Shown: one piece after another, positions 8,561 to 20,221 of the stretch | Layout: every line of letters starts with the position of its first letter | Numbering within the stretch: position 1 is the stretch's first letter | Assembly (NCBI RefSeq): GCF_028649535.1 | Contig: NZ_JAQSJE010000002.1 | Coordinates: 198,645 to 262,644 of the forward strand | Length of the DNA: 64,000 nucleotides | Source: Mannheimia cairinae | Lineage (GTDB): Bacteria > Pseudomonadota > Gammaproteobacteria > Enterobacterales > Pasteurellaceae | Direction: 5' to 3' | Notes under the pieces: generated by a model | What the model was told of the DNA's origin: nothing | The model's database searches: none | The model's input: only the letters and a program-made list of their open reading frames with translations | Program-made: the position numbers and the translations under genes

Positions 8561-9598
8561 ATGAATATTTTAGTTATTGGGCCATCTTGGGTTGGGGATA
8601 TGATGATGTCACACGCATTATATCAACAATTAAAGGTGCAATATCCAAATTGCCAAATTGATGTAATGGCGCCAGATTGGTGCCGCCCGTTACTTGCCCG
8701 TATGCCTGAAGTACGAAATGCAATTTCAATGCCTATCGGACACGGAGCTTTTCGACTTGGCGAGCGTTATCAGTTAGGAAAATCGTTACGCAACCAATAT
8801 GATATGGCGATTGTATTACCAAATTCACTTAAATCTGCTTTTATTCCACTATTTGCAAAAATTGCTAAACGACGTGGTTGGAAAGGTGAAAGTCGCTACT
8901 TTTTCTTAAATGATCTGCGTAGCAATAAAAATGATTACCCAATGATGGTACAACGCTATGTGGCACTCGCTTTTGAACAAGGGGCTATTCCATCAGCAAA
9001 AAATTTGCCGATTGCTTACCCTTATTTAGCCACACAACTTCAAGAAATTGAACAAACGAAAGCAAAATTTGAAAAGCAATTAAGCTATGCAGAAAACCGC
9101 CCAGCAATCGGCTTTTGCCCAGGTGCAGAGTTTGGTCCTGCTAAGCGTTGGCCACATTATCATTATGCAACGCTTGCTAAAATGCTGATAGAGCAAGGTT
9201 ACTCCGTGCGTTTGTTTGGCTCGAAAAAAGATGAAGAGGCTGGTGAGCAAATTCGTCTTTCTTTACCAGAGGAATTGCAACGTTATTGCTTAAATCTTGC
9301 AGGGCAAACCGATTTAAACCAAGCGGTTGATTTAATTGCAGATTGTAAAGCCGTTGTAAGTAATGATTCTGGCTTAATGCATATAGCCGCAGCATTAAAC
9401 AAGCCCCTAGTGGCTTTATATGGGCCAACAAGCCCACAATATACCCCACCATTATCTAATAAAGCCGTGATTATTCGCCTAATTGAAGGTGGATTAATCA
9501 AGATCCGCAAAGGCGATGGAGCAGATGGCTATCATCAAAGCTTGATTGATATTCAGCCTGAAATGGTAATGGAAAAACTTAACGAGTTATTAGCCTAA
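8561..9598 (+). CDS. waaF: ADP-heptose:LPS heptosyltransferase II
   Basis: Peripheral inner-membrane glycosyltransferase family 9 enzyme that adds the second L-glycero-D-manno-heptose to the LPS inner core. The 345-residue protein opens with MNILVIGPSWVGDMMMSHAL, the family start, and carries FCPGAEFGPAKRWP and the nucleotide-sugar end VSNDSGLMHIAAALNKPLVALYGPTSP (about 266-292). The pair waaF-waaC supplies both core heptoses. It lies 31 bp after oapB, preceded by a USS (about 8530), with an inverted USS pair between it and waaC. Confidence 0.95.
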   Translation: MNILVIGPSWVGDMMMSHALYQQLKVQYPNCQIDVMAPDWCRPLLARMPEVRNAISMPIGHGAFRLGERYQLGKSLRNQYDMAIVLPNSLKSAFIPLFAKIAKRRGWKGESRYFFLNDLRSNKNDYPMMVQRYVALAFEQGAIPSAKNLPIAYPYLATQLQEIEQTKAKFEKQLSYAENRPAIGFCPGAEFGPAKRWPHYHYATLAKMLIEQGYSVRLFGSKKDEEAGEQIRLSLPEELQRYCLNLAGQTDLNQAVDLIADCKAVVSNDSGLMHIAAALNKPLVALYGPTSPQYTPPLSNKAVIIRLIEGGLIKIRKGDGADGYHQSLIDIQPEMVMEKLNELLA

Positions 9599-9602
9599 TA
9601 AT

Positions 9603-9648
9603 ACAAGCGGTTAGATTTTGCAAAAATTAGCGAAAACTGACCGCTTGT
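9603..9648. terminator. Inverted USS pair between waaF and waaC
   Basis: ACAAGCGGT at 9603-9611 and its complement ACCGCTTGT at 9640-9648 can form a hairpin with TTTG past the stem. Such paired uptake signals often serve as terminators in Pasteurellaceae. The waaC start follows 14 bp later, so termination may be partial. Confidence 0.65.
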
Positions 9649-9661
9649 TTGTTCTCAAAAT

Positions 9662-10621
9662 ATGAAGATTCTTATCGTAAAAACCTCCTCAATGGGTGAT
9701 GTGTTACACACCCTGCCAGCCTTAACTGATATGCAAAATGCCATTCCTGATCTCGAAGTTGATTGGGTGGTGGAAGAAAATTTTGCGGAAATTCCAACTT
9801 GGCATTCTGCGGTTAATCAAGTGATTCCTGTTGCGATTCGTCGTTGGCGGAAAAATTTATGTAAACGTCAGACTTGGGTTGAGTGGCAGAATTTTCTACA
9901 AAGCTTAAAAAACAAAGAGTACGATGCGGTTATTGATGCTCAAGGGCTCCTCAAAAGTGCTGTTTTAGTGACACGGCAAGCGAAAGGTAAAAAATTTGGC
10001 TACGATAAAAATTCAGCTAGAGAGGGATTAAGTAGCTTGTTTTATAATGAAACTTTCGATATTCCTTACCAACAACACGCAGTGGAACGTATTCGTAAAT
10101 TATGTGCGAAATCTTTGAGATATGTATTATCTAATGCCCAAGGCGAATATGGGATTGCTCATCATTTTGCAAAAGATCAGCAAAAAAAAACCGCTTACAT
10201 TATGCTAATTCACGCCACAACACGAGCGGATAAACACTGGAAAGAGAGTTATTGGGCGGAAGTAATTCAATCTCTAGCTAAAGAAAATATTGAAGTTAGG
10301 CTTCCTTGGGGGACGCAAAGTGAAAAAGAGAGGGCTGAACGTCTAGCCAAAGCAGCAGCTAATGTTGTCGTGTTACCTAAAATGAATTTAACGCAAGTAG
10401 CCGAGCAAATTCAGGGGGCGAAAGCAGTCGTATCTGTAGATACAGGATTAAGTCATTTAACGGCTGCATTAGATAAGCCAAATATTATTTTATATGGTGC
10501 AACAGATCCCGGACTAATAGGTGCTTATGGTAAACAACAATACTATTTGTCTGCAGAGAGTATGGATAATATTTTACCAACTCAGGTATTACAGAAATTA
10601 TTTGAGGTGATCAATAAATAA
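9662..10621 (+). CDS. waaC: ADP-heptose:LPS heptosyltransferase I
   Basis: Adds the first heptose to Kdo of the LPS inner core. The 319-residue GT9 enzyme begins MKILIVKTSSMGDVLHTLPA, essentially the E. coli WaaC start, followed by DWVVEENFAEIP and VIPVAIRRWRKNL. The C-terminal donor site is VSVDTGLSHLTAALDKPNIILYGATDPGLIG (about 257-287). It follows waaF across an inverted USS hairpin, and the str operon promoter lies just after its stop. Confidence 0.95.
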   Translation: MKILIVKTSSMGDVLHTLPALTDMQNAIPDLEVDWVVEENFAEIPTWHSAVNQVIPVAIRRWRKNLCKRQTWVEWQNFLQSLKNKEYDAVIDAQGLLKSAVLVTRQAKGKKFGYDKNSAREGLSSLFYNETFDIPYQQHAVERIRKLCAKSLRYVLSNAQGEYGIAHHFAKDQQKKTAYIMLIHATTRADKHWKESYWAEVIQSLAKENIEVRLPWGTQSEKERAERLAKAAANVVVLPKMNLTQVAEQIQGAKAVVSVDTGLSHLTAALDKPNIILYGATDPGLIGAYGKQQYYLSAESMDNILPTQVLQKLFEVINK

Positions 10622-10644
10622 TCGCTTGTCATTTGGGCTAATGC

Positions 10645-11117
<473 letters not shown>

Positions 11118-11228
11118 TGGTTCTCCGTTGAGTAAGGCCAAACGTCTAAATTTTAATATTTAAACCATAAACTCCAGTCAATATGCCTTAGGCAGATTAG
11201 ATGAGTTTTGGATATCCTGAAGATTTAA

Positions 11229-11717
<489 letters not shown>

Positions 11718-11737
11718 TCGTTTAAGTAAGCTTATTC

Positions 11738-11768
11738 AAGGCTTCATCTCAATTTGTGGTGAAGCCTT
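11738..11768 (+). other. Hairpin between rpsG and fusA
   Basis: Nine-bp perfect stem AAGGCTTCA (11738-11746) against TGAAGCCTT (11760-11768). No T-run follows, so it is more likely an RNA processing or stability element than a terminator. Confidence 0.55.
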
Positions 11769-11814
11769 ACCCTTATAAAGAATTTCAATTTAAACCCAAA
11801 AAGGTAATAATTAA

Positions 11815-13917
11815 ATGGCTCGTACAACCCCTATTGAAAGATACCGTAATATTGGTATCAGTGCGCATATCGACGCGGGTAAAACAACGACCTCTGAACG
11901 TATCCTTTTCTATACAGGTGTTAGTCACAAGTTAGGTGAAGTTCACGATGGTGCGGCAACAATGGACTGGATGGAACAGGAGCAAGAACGTGGTATTACA
12001 ATCACTTCTGCTGCAACAACTGCATTCTGGTCAGGTATGTCAAAACAGTACCCACAACACCGTATTAACGTTATCGATACTCCGGGACACGTGGACTTTA
12101 CTATCGAAGTAGAACGTTCAATGCGTGTTCTTGATGGTGCGGTAATGGTTTACTGTGCAGTAGGTGGTGTTCAACCACAATCTGAAACTGTATGGCGTCA
12201 AGCTAACAAATATAAAGTACCACGTATTGCGTTCGTAAACAAAATGGACCGTACTGGTGCTAACTTCCTACGTGTTGTTGATCAAATCAAAACTCGTTTA
12301 GGTGGCAACTCAGTAGCATTACAACTTCCTATCGGTGCAGAAGATAGCTTCAAAGGTGTAGTTGATTTAATCAAAATGAAAGCAATCAACTGGAATGAAG
12401 CAGATCAAGGTATGAGCTTCACTTATGAAGATATCCCTGCTGATATGTTAGATGCTTGTGAAGAGCGTCGTGCATTATTAGTTGAAGCTGCAGCTGAAGC
12501 TTCTGAAGAATTAATGGAAAAATTCTTCTCAGGTGAAGAATTAACAGAAGAAGAAATCAAAGGTGCATTACGTCAGCGTGTATTAGCAGGTGAAGTAATT
12601 CCTGTATGTTGTGGTTCTGCATTCAAAAACAAAGGTGTCCAAGCAATGCTTGACGCAGTAATTGATTACTTACCAGCACCAACAGATATCCCAGCAATCA
12701 AAGGTATTAACGAAGACGAAACTGAAGGTGAGCGTCACGCAAACGATGATGAGCCATTCTCAGCTCTTGCATTTAAAATTGCAACTGACCCATTCGTTGG
12801 TAACTTAACATTCTTCCGTGTGTATTCAGGTGTTATCAATTCTGGTGATACAGTTTATAACTCTGTAAAACAAAAACGTGAACGTTTTGGTCGTATCGTA
12901 CAGATGCACGCAAACAAACGTGAAGAGATCAAAGAAGTTCGTGCGGGCGATATCGCTGCAGCAATCGGCCTAAAAGATGTTGGTACAGGTGATACATTAT
13001 GTGCATTAGATGCACCAATCATTCTTGAGCGTATGGAATTCCCAGAGCCAGTAATCTCTGTTGCGGTAGAACCAAAAACTAAAGCTGACCAAGAGAAAAT
13101 GGGCTTAGCATTAGGTCGTTTAGCACAAGAAGACCCTTCATTCCGTGTTCACACAGATGAAGAATCTGGCGAAACAATCATCTCTGGTATGGGTGAGTTA
13201 CACTTAGATATCATCGTTGACCGTATGAAACGTGAGTTCAAAGTAGAAGCTAACATCGGTAAACCGCAAGTATCTTACCGTGAAACTATCCGTACAACAG
13301 TTAAAGATGTTGAAGGTAAACACGCAAAACAATCTGGTGGTCGTGGTCAATATGGTCACGTTGTTATCGACTTATACCCATTAGACCCAGAAGGTCCTGG
13401 TTACGAGTTCGTTAATGAAATCAAAGGTGGTGTAATCCCTGGTGAATATATCCCTGCGGTTGATAAAGGTATCCAAGAACAGCTTAAATCTGGTCCGTTA
13501 GCAGGTTACCCTGTAGTAGACTTAGGTGTACGTTTACACTTCGGTTCATACCACGATGTTGACTCATCAGAATTGGCATTTAAACTTGCTGCGTCAATCG
13601 CATTTAAATCTGCGTTTGGTAAAGCAAACCCAGTTCTTTTAGAGCCTATTATGAAAGTTGAAGTGGAAACTCCACCAGACTACGTGGGTGACGTAATCGG
13701 TGACTTAAGCCGTCGTCGTGCAATGGTAAATGGCCAAGAAGCGAACGAGTTCGTTGTTAAAATCAATGCTGAAGTTCCACTTTCAGAGATGTTTGGTTAT
13801 GCAACAGACTTACGTTCACAAACTCAAGGTCGTGCATCATACTCAATGGAACCTTTAAAATATGCTGAAGCACCGAAAAATGTTGCTGATGCTATTATTG
13901 AAGCTCGTAGAAAATAA
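11815..13917 (+). CDS. fusA: Translation elongation factor G
   Basis: GTPase that drives ribosomal translocation and, with RRF, recycling. The 700 residues have the G1 motif AHIDAGKTT (about 17-25), G3 DTPGHVDF (about 88-95), G4 NKMD (about 142-145), domain II, and the tail with [19 protein letters not shown]. It lies 97 bp after rpsG. Codon use is strongly biased, as in other highly expressed genes here. Followed by a terminator-like hairpin before tuf. Confidence 0.98.
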   Translation: MARTTPIERYRNIGISAHIDAGKTTTSERILFYTGVSHKLGEVHDGAATMDWMEQEQERGITITSAATTAFWSGMSKQYPQHRINVIDTPGHVDFTIEVERSMRVLDGAVMVYCAVGGVQPQSETVWRQANKYKVPRIAFVNKMDRTGANFLRVVDQIKTRLGGNSVALQLPIGAEDSFKGVVDLIKMKAINWNEADQGMSFTYEDIPADMLDACEERRALLVEAAAEASEELMEKFFSGEELTEEEIKGALRQRVLAGEVIPVCCGSAFKNKGVQAMLDAVIDYLPAPTDIPAIKGINEDETEGERHANDDEPFSALAFKIATDPFVGNLTFFRVYSGVINSGDTVYNSVKQKRERFGRIVQMHANKREEIKEVRAGDIAAAIGLKDVGTGDTLCALDAPIILERMEFPEPVISVAVEPKTKADQEKMGLALGRLAQEDPSFRVHTDEESGETIISGMGELHLDIIVDRMKREFKVEANIGKPQVSYRETIRTTVKDVEGKHAKQSGGRGQYGHVVIDLYPLDPEGPGYEFVNEIKGGVIPGEYIPAVDKGIQEQLKSGPLAGYPVVDLGVRLHFGSYHDVDSSELAFKLAASIAFKSAFGKANPVLLEPIMKVEVETPPDYVGDVIGDLSRRRAMVNGQEANEFVVKINAEVPLSEMFGYATDLRSQTQGRASYSMEPLKYAEAPKNVADAIIEARRK

Positions 13918-13928
13918 TATGTTTAACC

Positions 13929-13962
13929 TGAGCCATAGCAATAGGGTTGTGGCTCATTTTTT
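13929..13962 (+). terminator. Terminator-like attenuator between fusA and tuf
   Basis: Seven-bp stem TGAGCCA (13929-13935) against TGGCTCA (13950-13956), then TTTTTT. The tuf ribosome site AGGAAG follows immediately, so partial termination or processing is likely. Confidence 0.65.
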
Positions 13963-13964
13963 AG

Positions 13965-15161
<1,197 letters not shown>

Positions 15162-15201
15162 TAGAACTACTTAGTTTATATTTGATAGCAATCAGCTATA
15201 G

Positions 15202-15236
15202 AAAAAGAGATCTACCGAAAGGTGTATCTCTTTTTT
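15202..15236 (+). terminator. Terminator of tuf / str operon
   Basis: Long hairpin with stem arms AAAAAGAGAT (15202-15211) and ATCTCTTTTT, an internal 2-nt mismatch, an ACC/GGT upper stem and a GAAA tetraloop, ending in T6. A 62-codon ORF running through it is not credible as a gene. Confidence 0.9.
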
Positions 15237-15355
15237 ATTGCAAAATTTTAGATAAAAAAGACCGCTTATTAGAGTATAAATTAAATGAATTTTTTATTTA
15301 TTTACAAATTGAAGTGTTTTTCCTTTATTTTCTAATCATTACAACGAGTTTCTTC

Positions 15356-15384
15356 TCGACAGCATACTGATAGAACGATACAAT
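15356..15384 (+). promoter_or_regulatory. Candidate promoter of tig
   Basis: TCGACA (15356-15361), a 17-bp spacer and TACAAT (15379-15384), about 50 bp upstream of the tig start. It is the best match between the tuf terminator and tig. Confidence 0.6.
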
Positions 15385-15433
15385 AGCCGTCTATTTATGT
15401 ATCTTTTTTATATCCCTAAACTGAGGTTTAAGA

Positions 15434-16732
15434 ATGTCATTTTCAATCGAAACACTAGAAGGCTTACAACGCCGTGTAACAATTAATGTACCAGCTGATA
15501 AAATTGAAGCAGCATACAAAGAACAATTAAAAGGCTATGCGAAAAATGCACGTGTAGATGGTTTCCGTAAAGGTAAAGTTCCACACTCAATTATTGAACA
15601 ACGCTTTGGTATTGCAGCTCGTCAAGATGTATTATCTGAAGAAATGCAACGTGCATTTTTTGAAGCAGTAATTGCTGAAAAAATCAATTTAGCAGGTCGT
15701 CCAACATTTACACCAAATGACTATCAACCAGGTCAAGAATTTAGCTTCTCTGCAACATTTGAAGTATTCCCAGAAGTTGAATTAAAAGGGTTAGAAAATA
15801 TCGAAGTTGAAAAACCAGTTGTTGAAATTACAGACGCTGATTTAGATAAAATGGTTGATGTATTACGCAAACAACAAGCAACTTGGAAAGAAAGTGCAGA
15901 TGCAGCTAAAGCAGAAGATCGTGTAACTATTGACTTCGTTGGTTCAGTAGATGGTGAAGAGTTTGAAGGCGGTAAAGCATCAGACTTCGTATTATTTATG
16001 GGCCAAGGCCGTATGATTCCTGGTTTTGAAGATGGTATCGTAGGCCACAAAGCTGGTGAACAATTTGATATTGATGTGACATTCCCAGAAGAATATCACG
16101 CAGAAAACTTAAAAGGTAAAGCGGCTAAATTTGCGATTACCTTGAAAAAAGTAGAAGAGATGGAATTACCAGAATTAACAGAAGAGTTTGTTAAAAAATT
16201 CGGTAATGCAAAATCAGTAGAAGATTTACGTGCAGAAATTAAGAAAAATATGCAACGTGAGCTTAAAAATGCATTAACTTCTCGTGTTAAAGCTCAAGTA
16301 ATCAATGGCTTAATTGCTCAAAATGATGTTGAAGTACCATCTGCAGCAGTTGCTGAAGAAGTGAATGTATTACGTCAACAAGCAGTTCAACGTTTTGGTG
16401 GTAAACCAGATATGGCTGCACAATTACCAGCAGAATTATTTGAAGCTGAAGCAAAACGTCGTGTACAAGTTGGTTTATTACTTTCTTCAGTAATCGGTTC
16501 AAACGAATTAAAAGTTGATGAGAAACGTGTTGAAGATATGATTGCAGATATTGCATCAGCATACGAACAACCAGCTGAAGTGGTCGCTCACTACGCTAAA
16601 AACCAACAACTAACTGAAAATATCCGTAATGTGGTATTAGAAGAACAAGCGGTTGATGCGGTATTAGCAAAAGCAAAAGTGACTGAAAAAACAATGTCAT
16701 TTGACGAAGTAATGGCACAACAAGCACAATAA
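15434..16732 (+). CDS. tig: Trigger factor, ribosome-bound chaperone and peptidyl-prolyl isomerase
   Basis: First chaperone met by nascent chains at the ribosome exit. The 432 residues show the N-terminal ribosome-binding signature [17 protein letters not shown] (about 43-59), a central FKBP-type PPIase domain (about 155-240, [16 protein letters not shown] and [13 protein letters not shown]), and the C-terminal helical arms. Length equals the E. coli protein. It stands alone with its own promoter and terminator; clpP and clpX, frequent neighbours, are not here. Confidence 0.97.
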   Translation: MSFSIETLEGLQRRVTINVPADKIEAAYKEQLKGYAKNARVDGFRKGKVPHSIIEQRFGIAARQDVLSEEMQRAFFEAVIAEKINLAGRPTFTPNDYQPGQEFSFSATFEVFPEVELKGLENIEVEKPVVEITDADLDKMVDVLRKQQATWKESADAAKAEDRVTIDFVGSVDGEEFEGGKASDFVLFMGQGRMIPGFEDGIVGHKAGEQFDIDVTFPEEYHAENLKGKAAKFAITLKKVEEMELPELTEEFVKKFGNAKSVEDLRAEIKKNMQRELKNALTSRVKAQVINGLIAQNDVEVPSAAVAEEVNVLRQQAVQRFGGKPDMAAQLPAELFEAEAKRRVQVGLLLSSVIGSNELKVDEKRVEDMIADIASAYEQPAEVVAHYAKNQQLTENIRNVVLEEQAVDAVLAKAKVTEKTMSFDEVMAQQAQ

Positions 16733-16744
16733 TTTCCTTAGTTT

Positions 16745-16770
16745 AAGGTGGGCGAAGCTCACCTTTTATT
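16745..16770 (+). terminator. Terminator of tig
   Basis: Nine-bp stem AAGGTGGGC (16745-16753) against GCTCACCTT (16757-16765) with one G-T pair and a GAA loop, then TTATT. A USS (16777-16785) and an imperfect complement (about 16850) follow in the same gap. Confidence 0.8.
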
Positions 16771-16886
16771 ACGCTTGCAAGCGGTGATTTTTTAGTAAGA
16801 ATTTACGCCTGATAAATATCTCATTTATGCAAAATTTTCATTAAAAATAACCGCTTATTTATTTTTAAATTTAAGGGAATTTAGCT

Positions 16887-17339
16887 ATGGAACAACTTAC
16901 TTTTGCCCAGCAATTACAAATATTTGTATCAAATCACACAATTATGGTGTTTGCTTGGGTAGCTTTGTTTGGAGCGGTCATTTTTAGCTTCTATAAAGCA
17001 GCGACAATGAAGTACAAAATTGTAGATAATGCACAAGCTACACAATTAATTAATAAAGAAGAAGGGGTAGTGGTAGATTTACGCTCGGATGATGAATTCC
17101 GTGCAGGTCATATTATTGAGAGTGTACACGCATTACCTTCAGATTTAAAAACTGCTAAGACACAGCAGATCGATAAATATAAAGATCGCCCTATTATTTT
17201 AGTTGATGCTAATGGTCTTATTTCAGGTGGTGTTGCAGCGGCAATTACGAAACAAGGTTTTAGCAAAGTATATGTGTTAAAAGAAGGCATTGCGGGTTGG
17301 CGTGCAGGTAGCTTGCCGACGGTAAAAAAACATAAATAA
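16887..17339 (+). CDS. Membrane-anchored rhodanese-like protein lacking the catalytic cysteine (YibN-like)
   Basis: The 150 residues comprise one N-terminal membrane segment (about 19-37, MVFAWVALFGAVIFSFYKA) and a cytoplasmic rhodanese fold (about 50-145) with VVVDLRSDDEFRAGHI and YVLKEGIAGWRAGSLP, both typical of E. coli YibN. Active rhodaneses have a catalytic Cys after the VVDG-type strand; here that place reads ILVDANGLISGG, and the whole protein contains no Cys. It should therefore have no sulfurtransferase activity by the standard mechanism. It sits 20 bp before secB. The E. coli order is yibN-grxC-secB-gpsA-cysE, and grxC is missing here. Confidence 0.85.
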   Translation: MEQLTFAQQLQIFVSNHTIMVFAWVALFGAVIFSFYKAATMKYKIVDNAQATQLINKEEGVVVDLRSDDEFRAGHIIESVHALPSDLKTAKTQQIDKYKDRPIILVDANGLISGGVAAAITKQGFSKVYVLKEGIAGWRAGSLPTVKKHK

Positions 17340-17359
17340 TTATCTATTAAGGAAATTTT

Positions 17360-17863
17360 ATGTCAGAAGAAAACCAAGTTGCTTCAACAGAAGAACAAAC
17401 TCAAGCACCTTTTGAGCTTCAAATTCAACGTATTTATGTCAAAGATGTTTCTTTTGAAGCTCCAAACTTACCAACTATTTTTCATCAAGAATGGAAACCA
17501 CAATTAGGTTTTGAACTTGATACGGAAACAAAAGAGTTAGGTGAAGATTTATACGAAGTTACTTTACATATTACGGTGCAAACTACTTTAGAAGATAGTA
17601 ATGATGTTGCTTTTATTTGTGAAGTTAAGCAAGCTGGCGTCTTTACTATTAAAGGTCTAGAGGGCATTCAACTAGCTCATTGCCTAGCATCTCAATGCCC
17701 TAATGTACTTTATCCTTATGCAAGAGAGCTAATTTCAAGCTTGGTAAATCGTGGTACATTCCCAGCATTAAATCTTTCTCCAGTGAATTTTGATGCGTTG
17801 TTTGTGGATTATTTACAACGTCAAGAACAAGAAACTGAGAATGAGCCTGTTTTAGCGAACTAA
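17360..17863 (+). CDS. secB: Protein-export chaperone SecB
   Basis: Cytosolic tetrameric chaperone that keeps precursors unfolded and hands them to SecA. In the 167 residues the conserved core FELQIQRIYVKDVSFEAPN begins at about residue 18 and is followed by LAHCLASQCPNVLYPYARELISSLVNRGTFPALNLSPVNFDALF. Part of the yibN-like/secB/gpsA/cysE group, with a strong terminator right after it separating it from gpsA. Confidence 0.97.
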   Translation: MSEENQVASTEEQTQAPFELQIQRIYVKDVSFEAPNLPTIFHQEWKPQLGFELDTETKELGEDLYEVTLHITVQTTLEDSNDVAFICEVKQAGVFTIKGLEGIQLAHCLASQCPNVLYPYARELISSLVNRGTFPALNLSPVNFDALFVDYLQRQEQETENEPVLAN

Positions 17864-17874
17864 GCATTTTCAAT

Positions 17875-17907
17875 AAAAATAGGTATGCATTGCATACCTA
17901 TTTTTTT
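17875..17907 (+). terminator. Terminator of secB
   Basis: Perfect 14-bp stem, AAAAATAGGTATGC (from 17875) with GCATACCTATTTTT, followed by extra T. The stem is very stable, so gpsA-cysE probably has another promoter. Confidence 0.9.
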
Positions 17908-17956
17908 ATAAGCGGTCGAATTTTATTATTTTTTGCAATTTTAGTTTGAGGATAAT

Positions 17957-18967
17957 ATGAGTGAAATATATTCTGCTCCAATTACGGTTTTAGGTGCAGG
18001 TTCGTATGGAACTGCATTGGCGATAGCACTTTCTCGCAATGGACACAAAACCTATTTATGGGGGCATAATCCTGAAAAAATGGCAAAGATTGCACAAGAA
18101 AGAATGAATCAAGATTTTCTGCCTAATATTGTTTTTCCTGAATCATTAACAGTTTCACCAGATTTAGAATTTGTTTTATCTCAAGCAAAAGATTTGCTGA
18201 TTGTTGTACCTAGTCACGTTTTCTCGGAAGTATTGGCTCAAATCAAGCCCTTTCTTACAAAAGAACATCGCATAATGTGGGCAACTAAAGGGCTAGAACG
18301 TGATACAGGGCGATTATTACAAACTGTTGCAGAAGAAATTTTAGGAAAATCTTATCCACTAGCGGTGCTTTCTGGGCCAACCTTTGCTAAAGAATTGGCC
18401 GCTGGCTTACCAACGGCAATTTCACTTGCCTCAACCGACCCAATATTTGCAGATGAAATGCAACAACGTATCCATTGCTCGAAAGCGTTTCGAGTTTACC
18501 TCAATAACGATATTATTGGCGTACAACTAGGTGGGGCAATTAAAAATGTGATTGCGATAGGCGCAGGAATTTCTGATGGTATGGGCTTTGGTGCAAATGC
18601 TAGAACGGCTTTAATTACTCGAGGGTTAGCAGAAATCAGCCGCTTAGGTGTTTCTTTAGGGGCGGATCCAAAAACTTTTACCGGAATGGCTGGGCTTGGG
18701 GATTTAGTCTTGACTTGTACCGACAACCAATCTCGTAACCGTCGCTTTGGTTTAGCCTTAGGGCAAGGTAAAGAAGCCCAGGCTGCGATTGAAGAAATTG
18801 GGCAAGTAGTAGAAGGGTTTTACAATACGAAAGAAGCCTATTTATTAGCTCAAAAGCAGGGTGTTGAAATGCCTATTGTAGAGCAAATTTACCAAATGCT
18901 CTTTTGCCAAAAAAATGCAAAAGAGGTGGTAACAACATTATTAGGTCGTGAGCGTAAAGGCGAATAA
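17957..18967 (+). CDS. gpsA: NAD(P)-dependent glycerol-3-phosphate dehydrogenase
   Basis: Reduces dihydroxyacetone phosphate to sn-glycerol 3-phosphate for phospholipid synthesis. The 336 residues have the nucleotide-binding loop [12 protein letters not shown] (about 11-22), [11 protein letters not shown], the catalytic Lys in [14 protein letters not shown] and the substrate loop [19 protein letters not shown]. It lies 10 bp before cysE, so the two are cotranscribed. A USS-like ATAAGCGGTC lies upstream. Confidence 0.96.
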   Translation: MSEIYSAPITVLGAGSYGTALAIALSRNGHKTYLWGHNPEKMAKIAQERMNQDFLPNIVFPESLTVSPDLEFVLSQAKDLLIVVPSHVFSEVLAQIKPFLTKEHRIMWATKGLERDTGRLLQTVAEEILGKSYPLAVLSGPTFAKELAAGLPTAISLASTDPIFADEMQQRIHCSKAFRVYLNNDIIGVQLGGAIKNVIAIGAGISDGMGFGANARTALITRGLAEISRLGVSLGADPKTFTGMAGLGDLVLTCTDNQSRNRRFGLALGQGKEAQAAIEEIGQVVEGFYNTKEAYLLAQKQGVEMPIVEQIYQMLFCQKNAKEVVTTLLGRERKGE

Positions 18968-18976
18968 AGAGGATAT

Positions 18977-19792
18977 ATGGATAAATTAGAAGTTGATAAA
19001 ATTTGGCACGAAATTCGAGTAGAAGCTCAACAATTAGTTGAATGTGAGCCAATGCTAGCAAGTTTCTTTCATTCTACTATTTTAAAACATAACCACTTAG
19101 GTGGTTCTTTAAGCTATATCTTAGCAAATAAGCTTTCTAACTCCATTATGCCGGCCATTGCTCTAAAAGAGATTATTGAAGAAGCTTACCGAGCAGATCC
19201 GCAAATTATTCACAGTGCTGCCTGCGATATTAACGCGGTACGCACACGAGATCCAGCAGTAGATAAATGGACAACCACCTTACTCTACTTAAAAGGATTC
19301 CACGCATTACAAAGTTACCGAGTGACTCACTATTTGTGGAATCAAGGCAGACAAGCTCTTGCAGTTTATTTGCAGAATGAAATTTCGGTGGCATTCGATG
19401 TTGATATTCACCCTGCTGCCAAAGTAGGTTGCGGCATTATGTTTGACCACGCGACCGGTATTGTGGTTGGGGAAACCTCTGTTATTGAAAATGATGTATC
19501 TATTTTACAAGGTGTAACTCTTGGTGGCACAGGTAAAGAACACGGCGACCGTCATCCTAAAATTCGAGAAGGGGTAATGATTGGTGCTGGAGCTAAAATT
19601 CTCGGCAATATTGAGATTGGACGTTATTCTAAAATCGGAGCTAATTCTGTGGTGTTGCAACCCATTCCAGATCACGCAACCGCAGCGGGTGTACCGGCTA
19701 GAATTATTGGAAAATCTTCAGAGCAAAAACCGGCATTTGATATGAACCAATATTTTGAAGATGAACAAGGGCTATTTGGCGACGGGATTTAG
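18977..19792 (+). CDS. cysE: Serine O-acetyltransferase
   Basis: Acetyl-CoA-dependent first step of cysteine synthesis, feeding O-acetylserine to CysK (gene at 42.5 kb in this window). The 271 residues have an N-terminal helical domain (about 1-140) and a C-terminal left-handed beta-helix of hexapeptide repeats containing FDVDIHPAAKVGCGIMFDHA (catalytic His) and LGGTGKEHGDRHPKI. The start has an AGAGGA site. Last gene of the secB-side group, closed by a 17-bp USS hairpin. Confidence 0.96.
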   Translation: MDKLEVDKIWHEIRVEAQQLVECEPMLASFFHSTILKHNHLGGSLSYILANKLSNSIMPAIALKEIIEEAYRADPQIIHSAACDINAVRTRDPAVDKWTTTLLYLKGFHALQSYRVTHYLWNQGRQALAVYLQNEISVAFDVDIHPAAKVGCGIMFDHATGIVVGETSVIENDVSILQGVTLGGTGKEHGDRHPKIREGVMIGAGAKILGNIEIGRYSKIGANSVVLQPIPDHATAAGVPARIIGKSSEQKPAFDMNQYFEDEQGLFGDGI

Positions 19793-19796
19793 AAAG

Positions 19797-19841
19797 CAAG
19801 CGGTTAAATTTTGTAAAAAAATTGCAAAATTTAACCGCTTG
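19797..19841. terminator. Bidirectional terminator built from an inverted USS pair
   Basis: Perfect 17-bp stem CAAGCGGTTAAATTTTG against its complement, both arms containing the uptake signal, loop about 11 nt. It separates the convergent cysE (+) and AhpD-like (-) genes and has T-rich sequence on both sides. Confidence 0.85.
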
Positions 19842-19864
19842 TATTTTGTAGTTAGATTTAATAT

Positions 19865-20200
19865 TTAACGTTGGCTTTCAACTGCTTCAAACGCTCTTAA
19901 TGCGTAAGCATAAGCGGCACCAGCGTTGGTTTCGATAGCGGTTGCTAATGCTCCAGCAATCTCGCTGTCAGTGGCTCCTGCTTTGATTGCACCTTCAGCG
20001 TGAACGCTAATACAGCTTTCACAACGAGTCGTTACCGCCACGGCAAGGGCGATCAGCTCGCGAGTTTTCGCATCTAACCCTTCTGCCGCAGAAGCACCGT
20101 TTAATGCCCCCATTGCCTGCAACATTTTCGGGTGGGCTTGTGCCATTTTGCCGAAAGCTTGTTTGGTAATTTGTGTTTGTTCTTTCCAGTCAGTAAACAT
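19865..20200 (-). CDS. AhpD-like / carboxymuconolactone-decarboxylase family protein
   Basis: Small all-helical protein of the AhpD-like superfamily. The start at 20200 is chosen because AAGGAGC lies 7 nt upstream; an upstream ATG at 20221 abuts the previous stop without such a site. The 111 residues contain the family redox motif CESCISVH (Cys60, Cys63, His67), as in peroxidase-partner or thiol-redox members. It is last in the five-gene operon with the SQR-like protein, which suggests a thiol, persulfide or peroxide-linked role. Specific substrate unknown. GC-rich compared with the flanks. Confidence 0.82.
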   Translation of the reverse strand: MFTDWKEQTQITKQAFGKMAQAHPKMLQAMGALNGASAAEGLDAKTRELIALAVAVTTRCESCISVHAEGAIKAGATDSEIAGALATAIETNAGAAYAYALRAFEAVESQR

Positions 20201-20221
20201 AGTTTGCTCCTTGTGTTTCAT

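Noticed and set aside
15182-15370. 62-codon ORF after tuf
   Set aside because: It lies over the tuf terminator and the tig promoter region, has no ribosome site and reads as low-complexity Phe/Tyr/Ile.
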